Source of the DNA: Geomicrobium sp. JCM 19039
GTDB taxonomy: Bacteria > Bacillota > Bacilli > Bacillales > Marinococcaceae
Assembly: GCF_000698145.1 (NCBI RefSeq)
Contig: NZ_BAXB01000009.1
Location: forward strand, 83,808 to 137,361
Direction: 5' to 3'
DNA length: 53,554 bases
Shown: one piece after another, positions 21,884 through 31,094 of the stretch
Position numbering within the stretch: position 1 is the stretch's first letter
How the letters are laid out: each line of letters starts with the position of its first letter
Made by a program: the position numbers and the translations under genes
Notes under the pieces: model-generated
Told to the model about the DNA's origin: nothing
Database searches by the model: none
What the model saw: only the letters and a program-made list of their open reading frames with translations

Positions 21884-23071
21884 GTGAGCCAAGAACAGCC
21901 ATCTGCGTTAACGTTTAACCTTGAAGAATCGGTATGGCTAGACCAGGGCGAGAGAATCCAAACCATCCTAGGGCTGGAGCTTGAACCTGAATTAACGATT
22001 CAAGAAGATGATCACCAAGTGAGCATTAAAGGAGGGTTGCACCTACTCGGTCAGTATGTTCCGTTTGATCAAAACGAGAGCTTTGAAGATTATGAAGGTG
22101 GGGGTGTTCCCCAAAGAATTGACAGCGTGCGAACGACAGAAAATGGCGAACGTGAAATCAAGCACTTCTTTCCGATTGAAGTTTCCATTCCGTTAAATCG
22201 GATCCAAAGTGTCGAAGAGTTGTATGTTCAAGTAGACAGCTTTGATTACGATCTTCCCGAACCGAGCTGCATCCAACTGGCAGCGGATGTTACGATTACG
22301 GGCATGATTGATGAGCATCAAGATGCGAAAGCTGAAAAGACGATTGCATCACCGCCTGAGCCATTTCCGAGGTTTACTCATGAAGTGAAAGTACCGGAGG
22401 AAGAATACGCTGAAGAGCGATATGAAGAAGAAAGCGATGTTACTCAAGAATCATGGTCCTCCGAGCTTGATGAAGAAGTTGACGAACTAGAAGAAGAGCC
22501 TTTCGCTCGAGATGAAGTGAAGTCTTACTACGACGCGCAAGAAGTAACAGATGAGGATACCGATCGTATTGAACACACCGCTTTTGTGGACGATCATATT
22601 TCAAATGGTGATGAGTCGACCGAAGAGGTTGAACAAGAAGAAGAACAAGAACAAGAAGAAGAACAAGAACAATGGACCGGAGTGGAAGAAGAAAAAGAAG
22701 ATGTCCACTTGAATTTGAATAGTCACCGTGCCCAAGAAGAGCCTTCTTATGACAGCGAGGCACGCTACAGCAGAGAGCCGTTAGATGAGGAGCCTGTAGA
22801 CAATCATGAGGAAGATGTGGAAGAAGAGCCACAAAAGCCTGAAAAAAGAAGAGAGAACGCGCTATACCTTACAGAGATGCTTGAAAAATGGGATCGGGAG
22901 ACGTTCACCAAAATGAAAATGTGCATCATTCAAGATAATGAATCGTTAGACACGATCGCTGAGCGGTACGGGTTTTCCGTTCAACAACTTTTAAGATGGA
23001 ACAATATGGACATGAACCATGTTGAAGCTGGTGAAATTATTTACATTCCAGTGCAAGCTCAACATGAATGA
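21884..23071 (+). CDS. spoVID: Spore coat assembly protein SpoVID
   Basis: Coat morphogenetic protein that helps encase the forespore. 395 residues. The N-terminal ~140 residues match the SpoVID domain (LTFNLEESVWL, then SIKGGLHLLGQYV). A long acidic, low-complexity middle (residues ~180-320) follows, with a Glu/Gln microrepeat at 22629-22675. A C-terminal LysM domain (IIQDNESLDTIAERYGFSV ... WNNM ... GEIIYIPV) ends the protein; in B. subtilis this domain binds lipid II or peptidoglycan precursors. The start at 21884 is GTG after AAAGGAGGAG. ysxE overlaps its last 8 bases. Confidence 0.93.
   Translation: MSQEQPSALTFNLEESVWLDQGERIQTILGLELEPELTIQEDDHQVSIKGGLHLLGQYVPFDQNESFEDYEGGGVPQRIDSVRTTENGEREIKHFFPIEVSIPLNRIQSVEELYVQVDSFDYDLPEPSCIQLAADVTITGMIDEHQDAKAEKTIASPPEPFPRFTHEVKVPEEEYAEERYEEESDVTQESWSSELDEEVDELEEEPFARDEVKSYYDAQEVTDEDTDRIEHTAFVDDHISNGDESTEEVEQEEEQEQEEEQEQWTGVEEEKEDVHLNLNSHRAQEEPSYDSEARYSREPLDEEPVDNHEEDVEEEPQKPEKRRENALYLTEMLEKWDRETFTKMKMCIIQDNESLDTIAERYGFSVQQLLRWNNMDMNHVEAGEIIYIPVQAQHE
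22629..22675 (+). repeat. GAA/CAA microrepeat inside spoVID
   Basis: Two and a half copies of an 18-base unit (CAAGAAGAAGAACAAGAA-like) encode alternating Glu and Gln. Copy-number change by 18 bases would keep the frame. Confidence 0.8.
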
Positions 23072-24089
23072 TCAGGCGTGGCGTGCGGCCGTACACACCA
23101 TTGTTGACCGTCCGTCCGACTGGCAGTGGGTGAGTGACCGCGTAATAAAAGTTGACCACCCGGACGGTCCTATGGCGATGAAGCGATGGGACCGAACACC
23201 CGGGGAACGGGATACGTTCTTGCAACATTTACGTTACGGTGAACGTTCAGGGATTCAAGGGATTATCCCCCTCATGACAAGTACGCGAGGGGATTTTCCT
23301 GTTTTTGAAGCTGAAGGATATGATTATTATTTAGAACCTTGGGTAGAAGAACAAACGCTCACGTCTCCACCATCCAAAGAGCTCAGATTATTATCTGTTC
23401 TTGCAGCGAATCATAAGATCTCTGAAAATGAGCAAACCATTGAAGAGGGTGCCTTGGAGGAATACGAACAAGAAGTTGATTTCATATGGAATCAACAGCG
23501 TCTTCATATGGAACAGTTGGCAGACCAGCTTGAGCAGTCTAGATTTATTTCTCCGTTCACGATGACGTATTTGCATGCCGGTCCATTTTTAGAACGAATG
23601 TTCCAATCTGGGAAAAGTGGATTTCAAAATTGGGCTCGCCACGTGAAGGAAAAAGAAACGTATCGGTTTGTCTTTTGTCACGGAAAACCTTCAATCGAGC
23701 ACGGTTTAATTGCAGCCGATGGAAATGCATGGTGGACGAATTGGGAAGCGAGTGGACCGAATCATCCCGCATATGATCTTGCCTATTTTTATCAAGACAT
23801 TGCAAGAAACCAACCGTTTCATGCGTTAGACTACCAAGCAATCGTTGGTACGTATGAGGCATATGGTCCTCTATGGGGAGAAGCAGATACGTCGTTACTC
23901 AAGGCGTTGATGCTAACACCAACACCGATTATTGATTTTGTCGAACAATATCGAGCCAATCCTCAAAGCTATGCGGAGCACCAGTGGACGGCAATGCTAG
24001 AACTGCGTTTGAATGCTCTAAGATACGGCGCAGAGCTAGTGAAGTGGAAAGAAGACCAAGAAGCAGCCATGAGACAAAGTGCAACCTAG
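23064..24089 (+). CDS. ysxE: Spore coat-associated protein YsxE (CotS/kinase-like family)
   Basis: 341 residues with the fold signature of the CotS/aminoglycoside-phosphotransferase-like coat proteins: an N-terminal lobe (IKVDHPDGPMAMKRWD) and a C-terminal lobe with YRFVFCHGKPSIEHGL and WTNWEASGPNHPAYDLAYFYQD, corresponding to the kinase catalytic loop and the metal-binding segment, but with degenerate residues. The position directly after spoVID matches B. subtilis. I chose ATG 23064, which overlaps the spoVID stop (ATGAATGA); an upstream start at 23019 lies inside the LysM domain. Coat role is inferred from the orthologue. Confidence 0.87.
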   Translation: MNDQAWRAAVHTIVDRPSDWQWVSDRVIKVDHPDGPMAMKRWDRTPGERDTFLQHLRYGERSGIQGIIPLMTSTRGDFPVFEAEGYDYYLEPWVEEQTLTSPPSKELRLLSVLAANHKISENEQTIEEGALEEYEQEVDFIWNQQRLHMEQLADQLEQSRFISPFTMTYLHAGPFLERMFQSGKSGFQNWARHVKEKETYRFVFCHGKPSIEHGLIAADGNAWWTNWEASGPNHPAYDLAYFYQDIARNQPFHALDYQAIVGTYEAYGPLWGEADTSLLKALMLTPTPIIDFVEQYRANPQSYAEHQWTAMLELRLNALRYGAELVKWKEDQEAAMRQSAT

Positions 24090-24108
24090 TCTCGTGGCTG
24101 CTTTTTTG
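24060..24108 (+). terminator. Intrinsic terminator at the end of ysxE
   Basis: AGCAGCCATGAGA and TCTCGTGGCTGCT pair with one wobble around a 15-base loop that includes the ysxE stop codon, then TTTTTT. Confidence 0.88.
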
Positions 24109-24339
24109 CAGAAGGTGGGGTGTTTAGAATGCCACCTGTATGTGCTGGACTAAATATTTTGAAGTCATAAAAATCACATAGCACGTCATGTTCGCTTCCG
24201 CCTTGAGCCATGCTAGTGGGGATGTGCATCATCCAAGTATATGAAGACGTTTGATCTTGAGTTTGCATTAGCTCTTTACTAGTGTTGAGCTAGTGATTGC
24301 TCACAAACACCTCTAGCTGTATAGCATTTGGGAATTTTA

Positions 24340-24810
24340 GGGGAGTGGTGATCTAGATCACCCCTGAAACGATCCATATAGAATGAACTTAACATTTTCC
24401 TGATTTGCGCTGTTGGGTGTTGGGTTGGAGGGATAGCGCGGTGCCATTTTGCGCGCTAGTTTGTCTAGTTTAACGATTTTGGCGCTCATACCGCTAAACT
24501 CGTGCGCAGTTTGTTCCAACTGGAGCGCAGATTCCAGGCTGAAGTGCCAACGACACGTTGGCCCGCTGGGGCCGAAACGAAACCGCACTCGGTTCGGCGC
24601 GTCTTGCGCCGACAGCTTATTGGGTACTTCGGTGCGGGGATGTACACGTGACTTTATAATCTGTTACCGAGTTTGCTCAATCTGTTCCCTAGTTTATGAG
24701 AATATACCGCTTTTCCTGCAATTTCCCCCCAAATTGAGAACCGTTCGGTCCCAACTCGAGCACAGTTTCCACTTTACCAAGCTTACCATTGGTTCTTGAA
24801 GAATTTCACT
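24340..24810 (-). repeat. Dispersed intergenic repeat, copy A
   Basis: One of three related non-genic segments in the window (others at 33830-34260 and 52985-53480). Shared landmarks, read on the minus strand: a block near 24800-24690 with tandem KL.NR-type heptads, a hairpin TCGGCGC/GCGCCGA (24594-24612), a second hairpin GGCCC/GGGCC (24560-24573), then the block encoding SALQLEQTA and MSAKIVKLDKLARKM (24530-24440). A 16-base perfect palindrome, GGTGATCTAGATCACC (24347-24362), lies at its distal edge. Frames are open only in pieces, so I do not call a gene. No transposase or terminal repeats are seen. Confidence 0.8.
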
Positions 24811-25611
24811 GTACCTATGTTCGAGATCGCTCTTTACGGCAAACGCTTCCTATTGTTTGTTGATGTTCACCTCGTTTTACTTCGACAACTTTGGTGTGGA
24901 TCGTTGTTCGTCACTGCAAGAGTTGCGGGAAACAGGGTGAACGTTTACCGAAGAGTAAAAAGTCGTGACCTAGGGTCATCACCTGGCACAAGCATGTGAA
25001 GGCCTGTTACTTATGTGACAATTCATTCCTCAAACCGGGCACTTTCAGCCTCAACGGTCGCATATATCGCGATTTGTGACCGTTGACTCCGTTTATGTGC
25101 GAATTCACGTTTAAGATGATGATTTTTCTTTCTCAAGTGTCACGTAAATGAATATATGGGGCATTTGGACTTCTTTCCATACACCTTAGCCAGTAGGCAG
25201 AAAGGTGATCCGTTTCGTCCTTATGCTCTAGAGTGTCAAGAGAACACGGTGGGCGTACTTTGACTACCGATGTCGTCCTTGTGCTCTGGAGTGCAACCAT
25301 CGGCTCCAGAGGTGCCGATGGTAAGCCATACGCACGTCTCGTCAGTCTCTGTGACAGAAAAGGGTCTGAGAATTTCTTGCGCCAGGTGAATGGAACGGAG
25401 GGTTGATGCAGTTACAACATTAAGTGTTAGTGATTTTTTTTAGTTATACATATAAAGATCACAAAATTCCCGTATCCCCTAACTGGAAATTGAATGATTC
25501 TGTCCACAATTTTATTCACATAACTCGAGGTAATCATATTAAACCGAATGTCCGTCATGACCCATCCGGTTTTTCGGTGATCTGTTTTTATAGACAGAGG
25601 CATAAATATAT
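24811..25611. other. Gene-poor intergenic stretch
   Basis: I see no convincing gene. Contents: a degenerate region (24890-25020) in which short peptides with CKSC and RVNVYRRVKSRDL appear in different frames, faintly like the N-terminus of an ISL3-type transposase; a 21-base near-repeat (TCGTCCTTRTGCTCTRGAGTG) at 25215 and 25273; and a hairpin ACCATCGGC/GCCGATGGT at about 25307-25332. It may be the remnant of a decayed insertion. Confidence 0.4.
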
Positions 25612-25818
25612 CTATTTTTGGAAATACCAGAAAGCACAAGCAAGAATAATGAGGATCAACACATCAATAAACGTGGCAAAAAACAACAAACGTAGCAACT
25701 GAAAGCAGATGATCGGAAGTAAGATTTGAGCAGCAGCCGCACGCCATTTATACACCCACGGTGGTCGTTTCTTCTTTCCGTACGGGTACTGCGGGGGCGG
25801 ACTATAATATCTGGGCAT
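25612..25818 (-). CDS. Small proline-rich, membrane-anchored protein of unknown function
   Basis: 68 residues on the minus strand. The N-terminus is rich in Pro, Tyr, Lys and Arg (MPRYYSPPPQYPYGKKKRPP), followed by a Trp/Arg stretch and two closely spaced hydrophobic segments (residues ~30-48 and ~50-66), ending WYFQK. ATG 25818 is preceded by AGGGGTG at the right distance; a GTG two codons earlier is possible but less well placed. It is divergent from valS and convergent with nothing close. I do not recognise a family. Basic N-terminus and hydrophobic C-terminus suggest a membrane protein with the tail in the cytosol. Coding status rests on RBS, composition and a clean frame. Confidence 0.65.
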   Translation of the reverse strand: MPRYYSPPPQYPYGKKKRPPWVYKWRAAAAQILLPIICFQLLRLLFFATFIDVLILIILACAFWYFQK

Positions 25819-25884
25819 CAGCACACCCCTTTCTTAGTTTTTACTCTATCCTATGCCTTCAAAACAAATCAGTCACCAATGTTG

Positions 25885-25913
25885 TTGACGAATGGTAAAG
25901 GCATCGGTACAAT
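25885..25913 (+). promoter_or_regulatory. Sigma-A promoter for the valS T-box transcript
   Basis: TTGACG (25885-25890), 17-base spacer, TACAAT (25908-25913); about 25 bases upstream of the first T-box structure. Confidence 0.8.
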
Positions 25914-25939
25914 AAATACACAAACTGAATCCTCAACAT

Positions 25940-26175
25940 GCGAAGAATGGAAGTAGTATGCACACATCCTCATACAGAGACGGGACCCTTGGCTGAAAGG
26001 TCCCCCGACAGGATAGGGCAGAAGTCGTCCATGAGCAGATCCTTTGAATGACCTTAGTAGAAGGAATACGTTAACTTACGTTACAGTTGCTAAGAGTATG
26101 AACAATTCTTGTTCATAAATAAAGGTGGTACCGCGAGCCCTTCGTCCTTTTCATAAGGAGAAGGCTCTTTTTTTA
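25940..26175 (+). promoter_or_regulatory. T-box leader, valine-specific
   Basis: tRNA-sensing leader of valS. Stem I features: AGTAGTA and AGAGA on the 5' side, a distal loop GGCTGAAAGG, and GAA-GTC followed by GTCC..GAGC on the 3' side, giving GTC (Val) as the likely specifier codon. The T-box core GGTGGTACCGCG is at 26125-26136. The terminator is a GAGCC..TCCTT / AAGGA.AAGGCTC stem followed by TTTTTTT at 26136-26175. Uncharged tRNA-Val should stabilise the antiterminator and turn valS on. Confidence 0.93.
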
Positions 26176-26197
26176 TTCAAAAAAAGGAGGACGTACA

Positions 26198-28853
26198 ATG
26201 ACTGAAGAGAAAAACATGGCAACAAAATATGACCCAAAACAAACCGAATCGAAATGGTATCCTTACTGGATTAACAATGGCTTTTTCGAAGCTACTCGTG
26301 AAGGTGAAAGAAAGGGAGAGCCGCACTCCATTGTGATCCCCCCACCGAATGTAACCGGACGTTTGCATTTAGGGCATGCGTGGGACGTGACTTTACAAGA
26401 CATTATTGCCCGTCAGAAACGAATGGAAGGTAAGGACATGTTGTGGCTACCGGGCATGGACCATGCAGGCATTGCTACCCAATCCAAAGTCGAGCAGAAA
26501 CTAAAAGAAGAAGGCCGATCTCGAAGAGAAATGGGCAGAGAAAAGTTTCTTGATGTGTCTTGGCAGTGGAAGGAAGAATATGCAGATTTTATTCGAGAGC
26601 AATGGTCAACACTTGGTCTGTCGTTAGACTACACGAGAGAGCGCTTTACATTAGATGAAGGGTTGTCAGATGCGGTAAAAGAAGTGTTCGTTCGTTTATA
26701 TGAAAAAGGGCTCATCTATCGTGGCAAATACATCATTAACTGGGACCCATCAGCTCAAACAGCGCTTTCAGACATTGAAGTGGAGTACAAAGAAGTGGAA
26801 GGCGCGTTTTATCACATGCGCTACCCGTTAAAAGACGAAGAAGGACACATCGAAGTCGCGACGACGCGGCCTGAGACGATGCTTGGCGATACAGCGGTTG
26901 CGGTTCATCCAAGAGATGAACGCTACAAACATTTAATTGGAAAAACCGTCATCTTGCCGATCGTTCAACGTGAAATCCCAATTGTTGCTGATGAGTATGT
27001 CGATCGTGAATTCGGTTCGGGAGCGGTAAAGATTACACCAGCTCATGACCCGAATGATTTTGAAATTGGAAATCGTCATGAACTGCCTCGTGTTCTCGTC
27101 ATGGATGAAGCTGGGCAAATGAATGAAAATGCTGGCAAATATCAAGGTTTAGATCGATTCGAATGCCGCAAACAAATCGTGAAGGATTTACAAGCTGACG
27201 GCATATTGTTTGACATTGAACAACACCTGCACTCTGTCGGTCATTCAGAACGAAGTGGCGCGGTCGTTGAACCTTATCTCTCGACCCAATGGTTTGTGGA
27301 TATGAAACCTCTCGCCGAAGCTGCCATAAAGCTGCAAACAGATGCGGATAATAAAGTCACATTTGTGCCGGAGCGATTTGAACGCACGTATATGCAATGG
27401 CTAGAAAACATCCGAGATTGGTGTATTTCTAGACAGCTTTGGTGGGGACATCAAATTCCTGCGTGGTACCATAACGAAACAGGTGAACTGTACGTAGGAA
27501 AAGAAGCACCAGCGGATCTTGAAAACTGGACACAAGATGAAGATGTGTTAGATACGTGGTTTAGTTCAGCATTGTGGCCGTTCTCAACGATGGGCTGGCC
27601 AAATGAGGAAGCAGAAGACCTAAAACGATTCTACCCGACGAATGTGCTTGTAACTGGATATGACATCATCTTTTTCTGGGTATCAAGAATGATCTTCCAA
27701 GGGCTAGAGTTTACCGGTGAACGGCCGTTTAAGGATGTTCTTATTCACGGGTTGGTTCGTGATGCAGAAGGACGGAAGATGAGTAAATCCCTCGGGAACG
27801 GTGTTGATCCGATGGACGTTGTCGAACAATACGGAGCGGATGCACTCCGGTTCACACTTGCGACAGGCACATCACCAGGAAATGACCTTAAATTCCAATG
27901 GGATAAAGTAACCGCAAACTGGAACTTTGGCAATAAGATATGGAATGCATCGCGATTTGCGCTCATGAACATGGAAGCTTTACGTATGAGGACATTGACC
28001 TCACGCACGTCAACGCCACCCACGACCGTTGGATCTTGCGAAGTTACAAAAGACGATCGCTGATGTCACACGTCTAATGGATCGTTATGAGTTTGGTGAA
28101 GCCGGAAAGATGCTCTACAACTTCATTTGGGACGATGTGTGTGATTGGTATATCGAAATGGCGAAACTTCCACTGTATGGAGACGTTGAAGAAGATAAAC
28201 AAACGACCCGTTCTGTGCTCGCGCATGTGTTAGACCAAACGCTTCGTCTGCTTCATCCGTTTATGCCATTTATTACTGAAGAGATTTGGCAGCACCTGCC
28301 ACACACGGGTGATTCTATTACGATTGCTGAGTGGCCTAAAGCACAGGCAACGTGGCTGGATGAAGAAGCATTCACAGACATGGAACTTTACCAATCAATC
28401 ATCCGGACCGTTCGCAACACACGTAGAGAAATGGACGTTGCGCCGAGAAAGCCGATTCCTTTGCATATAAAGCCAAATTCAGAAGCGTCTGCTGAACAAT
28501 TACAAAGAGGCGTTCATTATTTGGAACATTTCTGTTCGCCAGAAGAACTGAAAATTGATCGGTCATTAGTCGCGCCAGAACAATCGATTTCGCATGTTTT
28601 GTCGGGGTTAGAACTTTATATTCCGCTTGCTGGCTTAATTAATGTTTCTGAAGAATTGGCCCGCCTGCAAGGGGAGAAGAAGAAACTTGATGGAGAAGTG
28701 AAGCGGCTGGAGGGTAAACTCACCAACGAGAAGTTTGTGAGCAATGCCCCGGAACAAGTGGTTGCTGCTGAACGAGAAAAGAAAGCCGATTACGAAATGA
28801 AGCGAGAAAAAGTGATTGAACGATTAAAAGAGATTGAGAAACTCGCACAATAG
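26198..28853 (+). CDS. valS: Valyl-tRNA synthetase (two frameshifts)
   Basis: Class I aminoacyl-tRNA synthetase charging tRNA-Val. HIGH motif: [15 protein letters not shown] (residues ~48-62); editing CP1 domain with [22 protein letters not shown] motif in [19 protein letters not shown]-terminal coiled-coil arm ([20 protein letters not shown]). Two deletions break the frame: about 27977 (GG to [17 protein letters not shown] expected) and about 28045 (TTT to [18 protein letters not shown] expected). Restored length is about 885 residues. RBS AAAAAGGAGG precedes ATG 26198. Followed 15 bases later by folC. Confidence 0.94.
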
Positions 28854-28868
28854 TGAGTTGGAGGGCAG

Positions 28869-30161
28869 ATGTTAATGAACACCTTTGACGAGGTTATGGA
28901 CTGGCTGAAAAATGCACGTAAGTTTGGCGTCAAGCCAGGGCTGGGTCGTATGGAGCTTGTGTTATCCACCCTCCAAAACCCAGAGAAGAAGCTCCAATGC
29001 ATCCATATTGGGGGAACAAATGGAAAAGGTTCGACCGTTACGTATCTTCGGAATATCCTCCAAGCTGCAGGATATTCCATTGGTACATTTACTTCTCCAT
29101 ATGTAGTGAGGTTTGAAGAACGGATTAGTTTAAATGGGGAACCCATTCATCAAGATGACTTTGTCCGAGCAGCACAAACGGTAAAGGATGCGATTGAACA
29201 AACGGATGATCCATTTGGCCCGGCAACGGAGTTCGAAATTCTTACGTTAATTTCTTTCGTCTATTTTGAAGCGATCGCCCCTGATTTTGTCATTTATGAA
29301 GTGGGTTTAGGTGGCAGATTGGATTCCACCAATGTCATCGTTCCGCTCGTAAGTGCGATAACGAATGTCGGGATGGACCATATGCACATCCTAGGAGACC
29401 ACGTAGAAGCGATCGCAGATGAGAAGGCAGGCATTATTAAACCTCGAGTTCCTGTTATCACGTCAGTCACCGACGAGCCGTCCCTCGAAGTCATTAAAAA
29501 GAAAGCGGCAGAACGGTCCGCTCCGATTACTCGTTTAAACGATCATTTTCATGTGACACATGCGACGACCGAAGAGGAAGGCTCAACGTTTTCACTGCGC
29601 GTTCAAGATCAAGAACTTCTTGATTTACGCATCTATATGCGGGGACGGCACCAGGTTGACAATGCTGCTCTTGCTGTTTCAATCGCGCTTGAAATTCAAA
29701 AAATGGGACATCGGGTTGGGCGACAGGCCATCAAGAGTGGTCTCGTTCAATCGATGTGGCCTGGCCGATTGGAGAAAGTAAAGGACAAGCCATTTACCCT
29801 CATTGATGGTGCCCATAACCCTGAAGGAATAGAAAGTCTAGTTCGGTATATGCAACCGTTCGCAAAAGGTCGACCGATCCATGTGATCGCAGCGGTGACG
29901 AAAGAAAAAGATGTAAACGAAATGTATGCACCTCTCCTTTCGTTACAGCCGTCGTCTTTCATACTCACCTCTTTTGATCATGAACGCTGTGCAAACCCAA
30001 CAGAAGTTGCTGAAACGATGTCCTATTCAGGCATCACTGTTGAGTCGGATAATCAAAAAGCATACAGCAATGTTAAACGTATCGCGAAAGAAAAAGACGT
30101 GATTTTGATTACAGGTTCATTATTTTTTATTTCTGAGATGCGAACGTTTCTGACAAAATAA
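28869..30161 (+). CDS. folC: Folylpolyglutamate / dihydrofolate synthase
   Basis: Mur-ligase-family enzyme adding glutamate to folates. 430 residues. The ATP-binding P-loop is IGGTNGKGSTVTYLRNIL (residues ~40-57); other motifs are FTSPYVVRFEERI, YEVGLGGRLDSTNVI and TNVGMDHMHILGD, and in the C-terminal domain FTLIDGAHNPEGI. GGAGGG lies 3 bases before ATG 28869 and 9 before an in-frame ATG at 28875, so 28875 may be the true start. Co-transcribed with valS as in B. subtilis. Confidence 0.95.
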   Translation: MLMNTFDEVMDWLKNARKFGVKPGLGRMELVLSTLQNPEKKLQCIHIGGTNGKGSTVTYLRNILQAAGYSIGTFTSPYVVRFEERISLNGEPIHQDDFVRAAQTVKDAIEQTDDPFGPATEFEILTLISFVYFEAIAPDFVIYEVGLGGRLDSTNVIVPLVSAITNVGMDHMHILGDHVEAIADEKAGIIKPRVPVITSVTDEPSLEVIKKKAAERSAPITRLNDHFHVTHATTEEEGSTFSLRVQDQELLDLRIYMRGRHQVDNAALAVSIALEIQKMGHRVGRQAIKSGLVQSMWPGRLEKVKDKPFTLIDGAHNPEGIESLVRYMQPFAKGRPIHVIAAVTKEKDVNEMYAPLLSLQPSSFILTSFDHERCANPTEVAETMSYSGITVESDNQKAYSNVKRIAKEKDVILITGSLFFISEMRTFLTK

Positions 30162-30259
30162 AAAGATTTGCTGTCGATAGAAGGAATGTCACTGTCGATG
30201 GCGAATCTTATTTATTGTGGCAGTGTTTGATCGGTCGTTGGTGATGGAAAGGAACGGAA

Positions 30260-31012
30260 TTGATTTTTTTTGGAATGATTGGTTTCATCTTTGGTTCATT
30301 CTTTTCTGTAGTTGCTGTACGCATACCTAGAGGACTGTCTATTTCTTGGCCACGCTCTCATTGCCCCTTTTGTATGCGTACACTCCGAATGCCTCATTTG
30401 ATCCCCGTGTTTTCATATGTTTTTCAAAAAGGTAGGTGTTCATATTGTAAACAACCCATCTCGATACTGTATCCGTGTACAGAACTCATAACAGGAGCGT
30501 TATTTGCTAGCGCGTTTCTCATCTTTGGTGTTTCTACGCAACTCCTCTTTTCGCTGGTCGTCATTTCCCTCTGCATCATCGTCGTGTTGACGGATCTCCT
30601 TTATTTACGAATTCCTAACAAAATTGTTGTGTTTTTTGGCTTGATATTTCTCGTACACCGCCTCTTCATCGAACCTTTCTCTCCTTGGTATGATCCGCTC
30701 GTCACAGCCTTTCTTTGTTTTTTGTTCCTGTTTGCCGTACTCGCTTTGTCAGGCGGAGGTATAGGCGGTGGCGATGTGAAGCTGTTTATGATTCTTGCAT
30801 TGGCGCTTGGTAGCTCGATGTTTATCCTCGTCTTCTTTTTGTCGACACTGTTTGGCACAATGACGGGTATTGTGCGAAAAGGGAAAACGAAACATTATCC
30901 TTTAGCACCTAGCATTTCCGTAGCTGTGCTCCTTACTTTATTTGCTTACGACTGGATTTGGGAAGGAATGGAACGTGCTTTGTCATTCATTGTCAGTTAT
31001 TCCTTGTATTGA
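30260..31012 (+). CDS. comC: Prepilin peptidase (ComC type)
   Basis: Membrane aspartyl protease that processes and methylates type IV prepilin-like competence pseudopilins. 250 residues. The family start FGSFFSVVAVRIPRG is followed by a zinc-type CPFC ... CSYC pair in the cytosolic loop, and catalytic aspartates sit in VVLTDLLYLRIPN and the GxGD-like GGGIGGGDVKLF. Seven to eight hydrophobic segments. Start TTG at 30260 (AAAGGAACGG upstream); the ORF has no better start. The place between folC and spoIIB matches B. subtilis comC. Confidence 0.92.
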   Translation: MIFFGMIGFIFGSFFSVVAVRIPRGLSISWPRSHCPFCMRTLRMPHLIPVFSYVFQKGRCSYCKQPISILYPCTELITGALFASAFLIFGVSTQLLFSLVVISLCIIVVLTDLLYLRIPNKIVVFFGLIFLVHRLFIEPFSPWYDPLVTAFLCFLFLFAVLALSGGGIGGGDVKLFMILALALGSSMFILVFFLSTLFGTMTGIVRKGKTKHYPLAPSISVAVLLTLFAYDWIWEGMERALSFIVSYSLY

Positions 31013-31094
31013 ACTGACAGGAATCTTCAAGGTTTGTCCTTTCCATATGATAACCTTGTCCTCATATTAATACCTTCAAGGTAGGGAGGTTCAT

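Noticed and set aside
24449..24799. Plus-strand ORF of 116 residues over repeat copy A
   Set aside because: It crosses the hairpins and is not preserved in the other copies; the repeat explains the open frame.
24890..25020. Possible remnant of an ISL3-type transposase (CKSC and RVNVYRRVKSRDL peptides)
   Set aside because: The pieces are in different frames, very short and without terminal repeats or a catalytic domain; the likeness may be chance.
25424..25702. 92-residue plus-strand ORF
   Set aside because: No ribosome-binding site, odd composition, and it overlaps the better supported minus-strand gene at 25612-25818.
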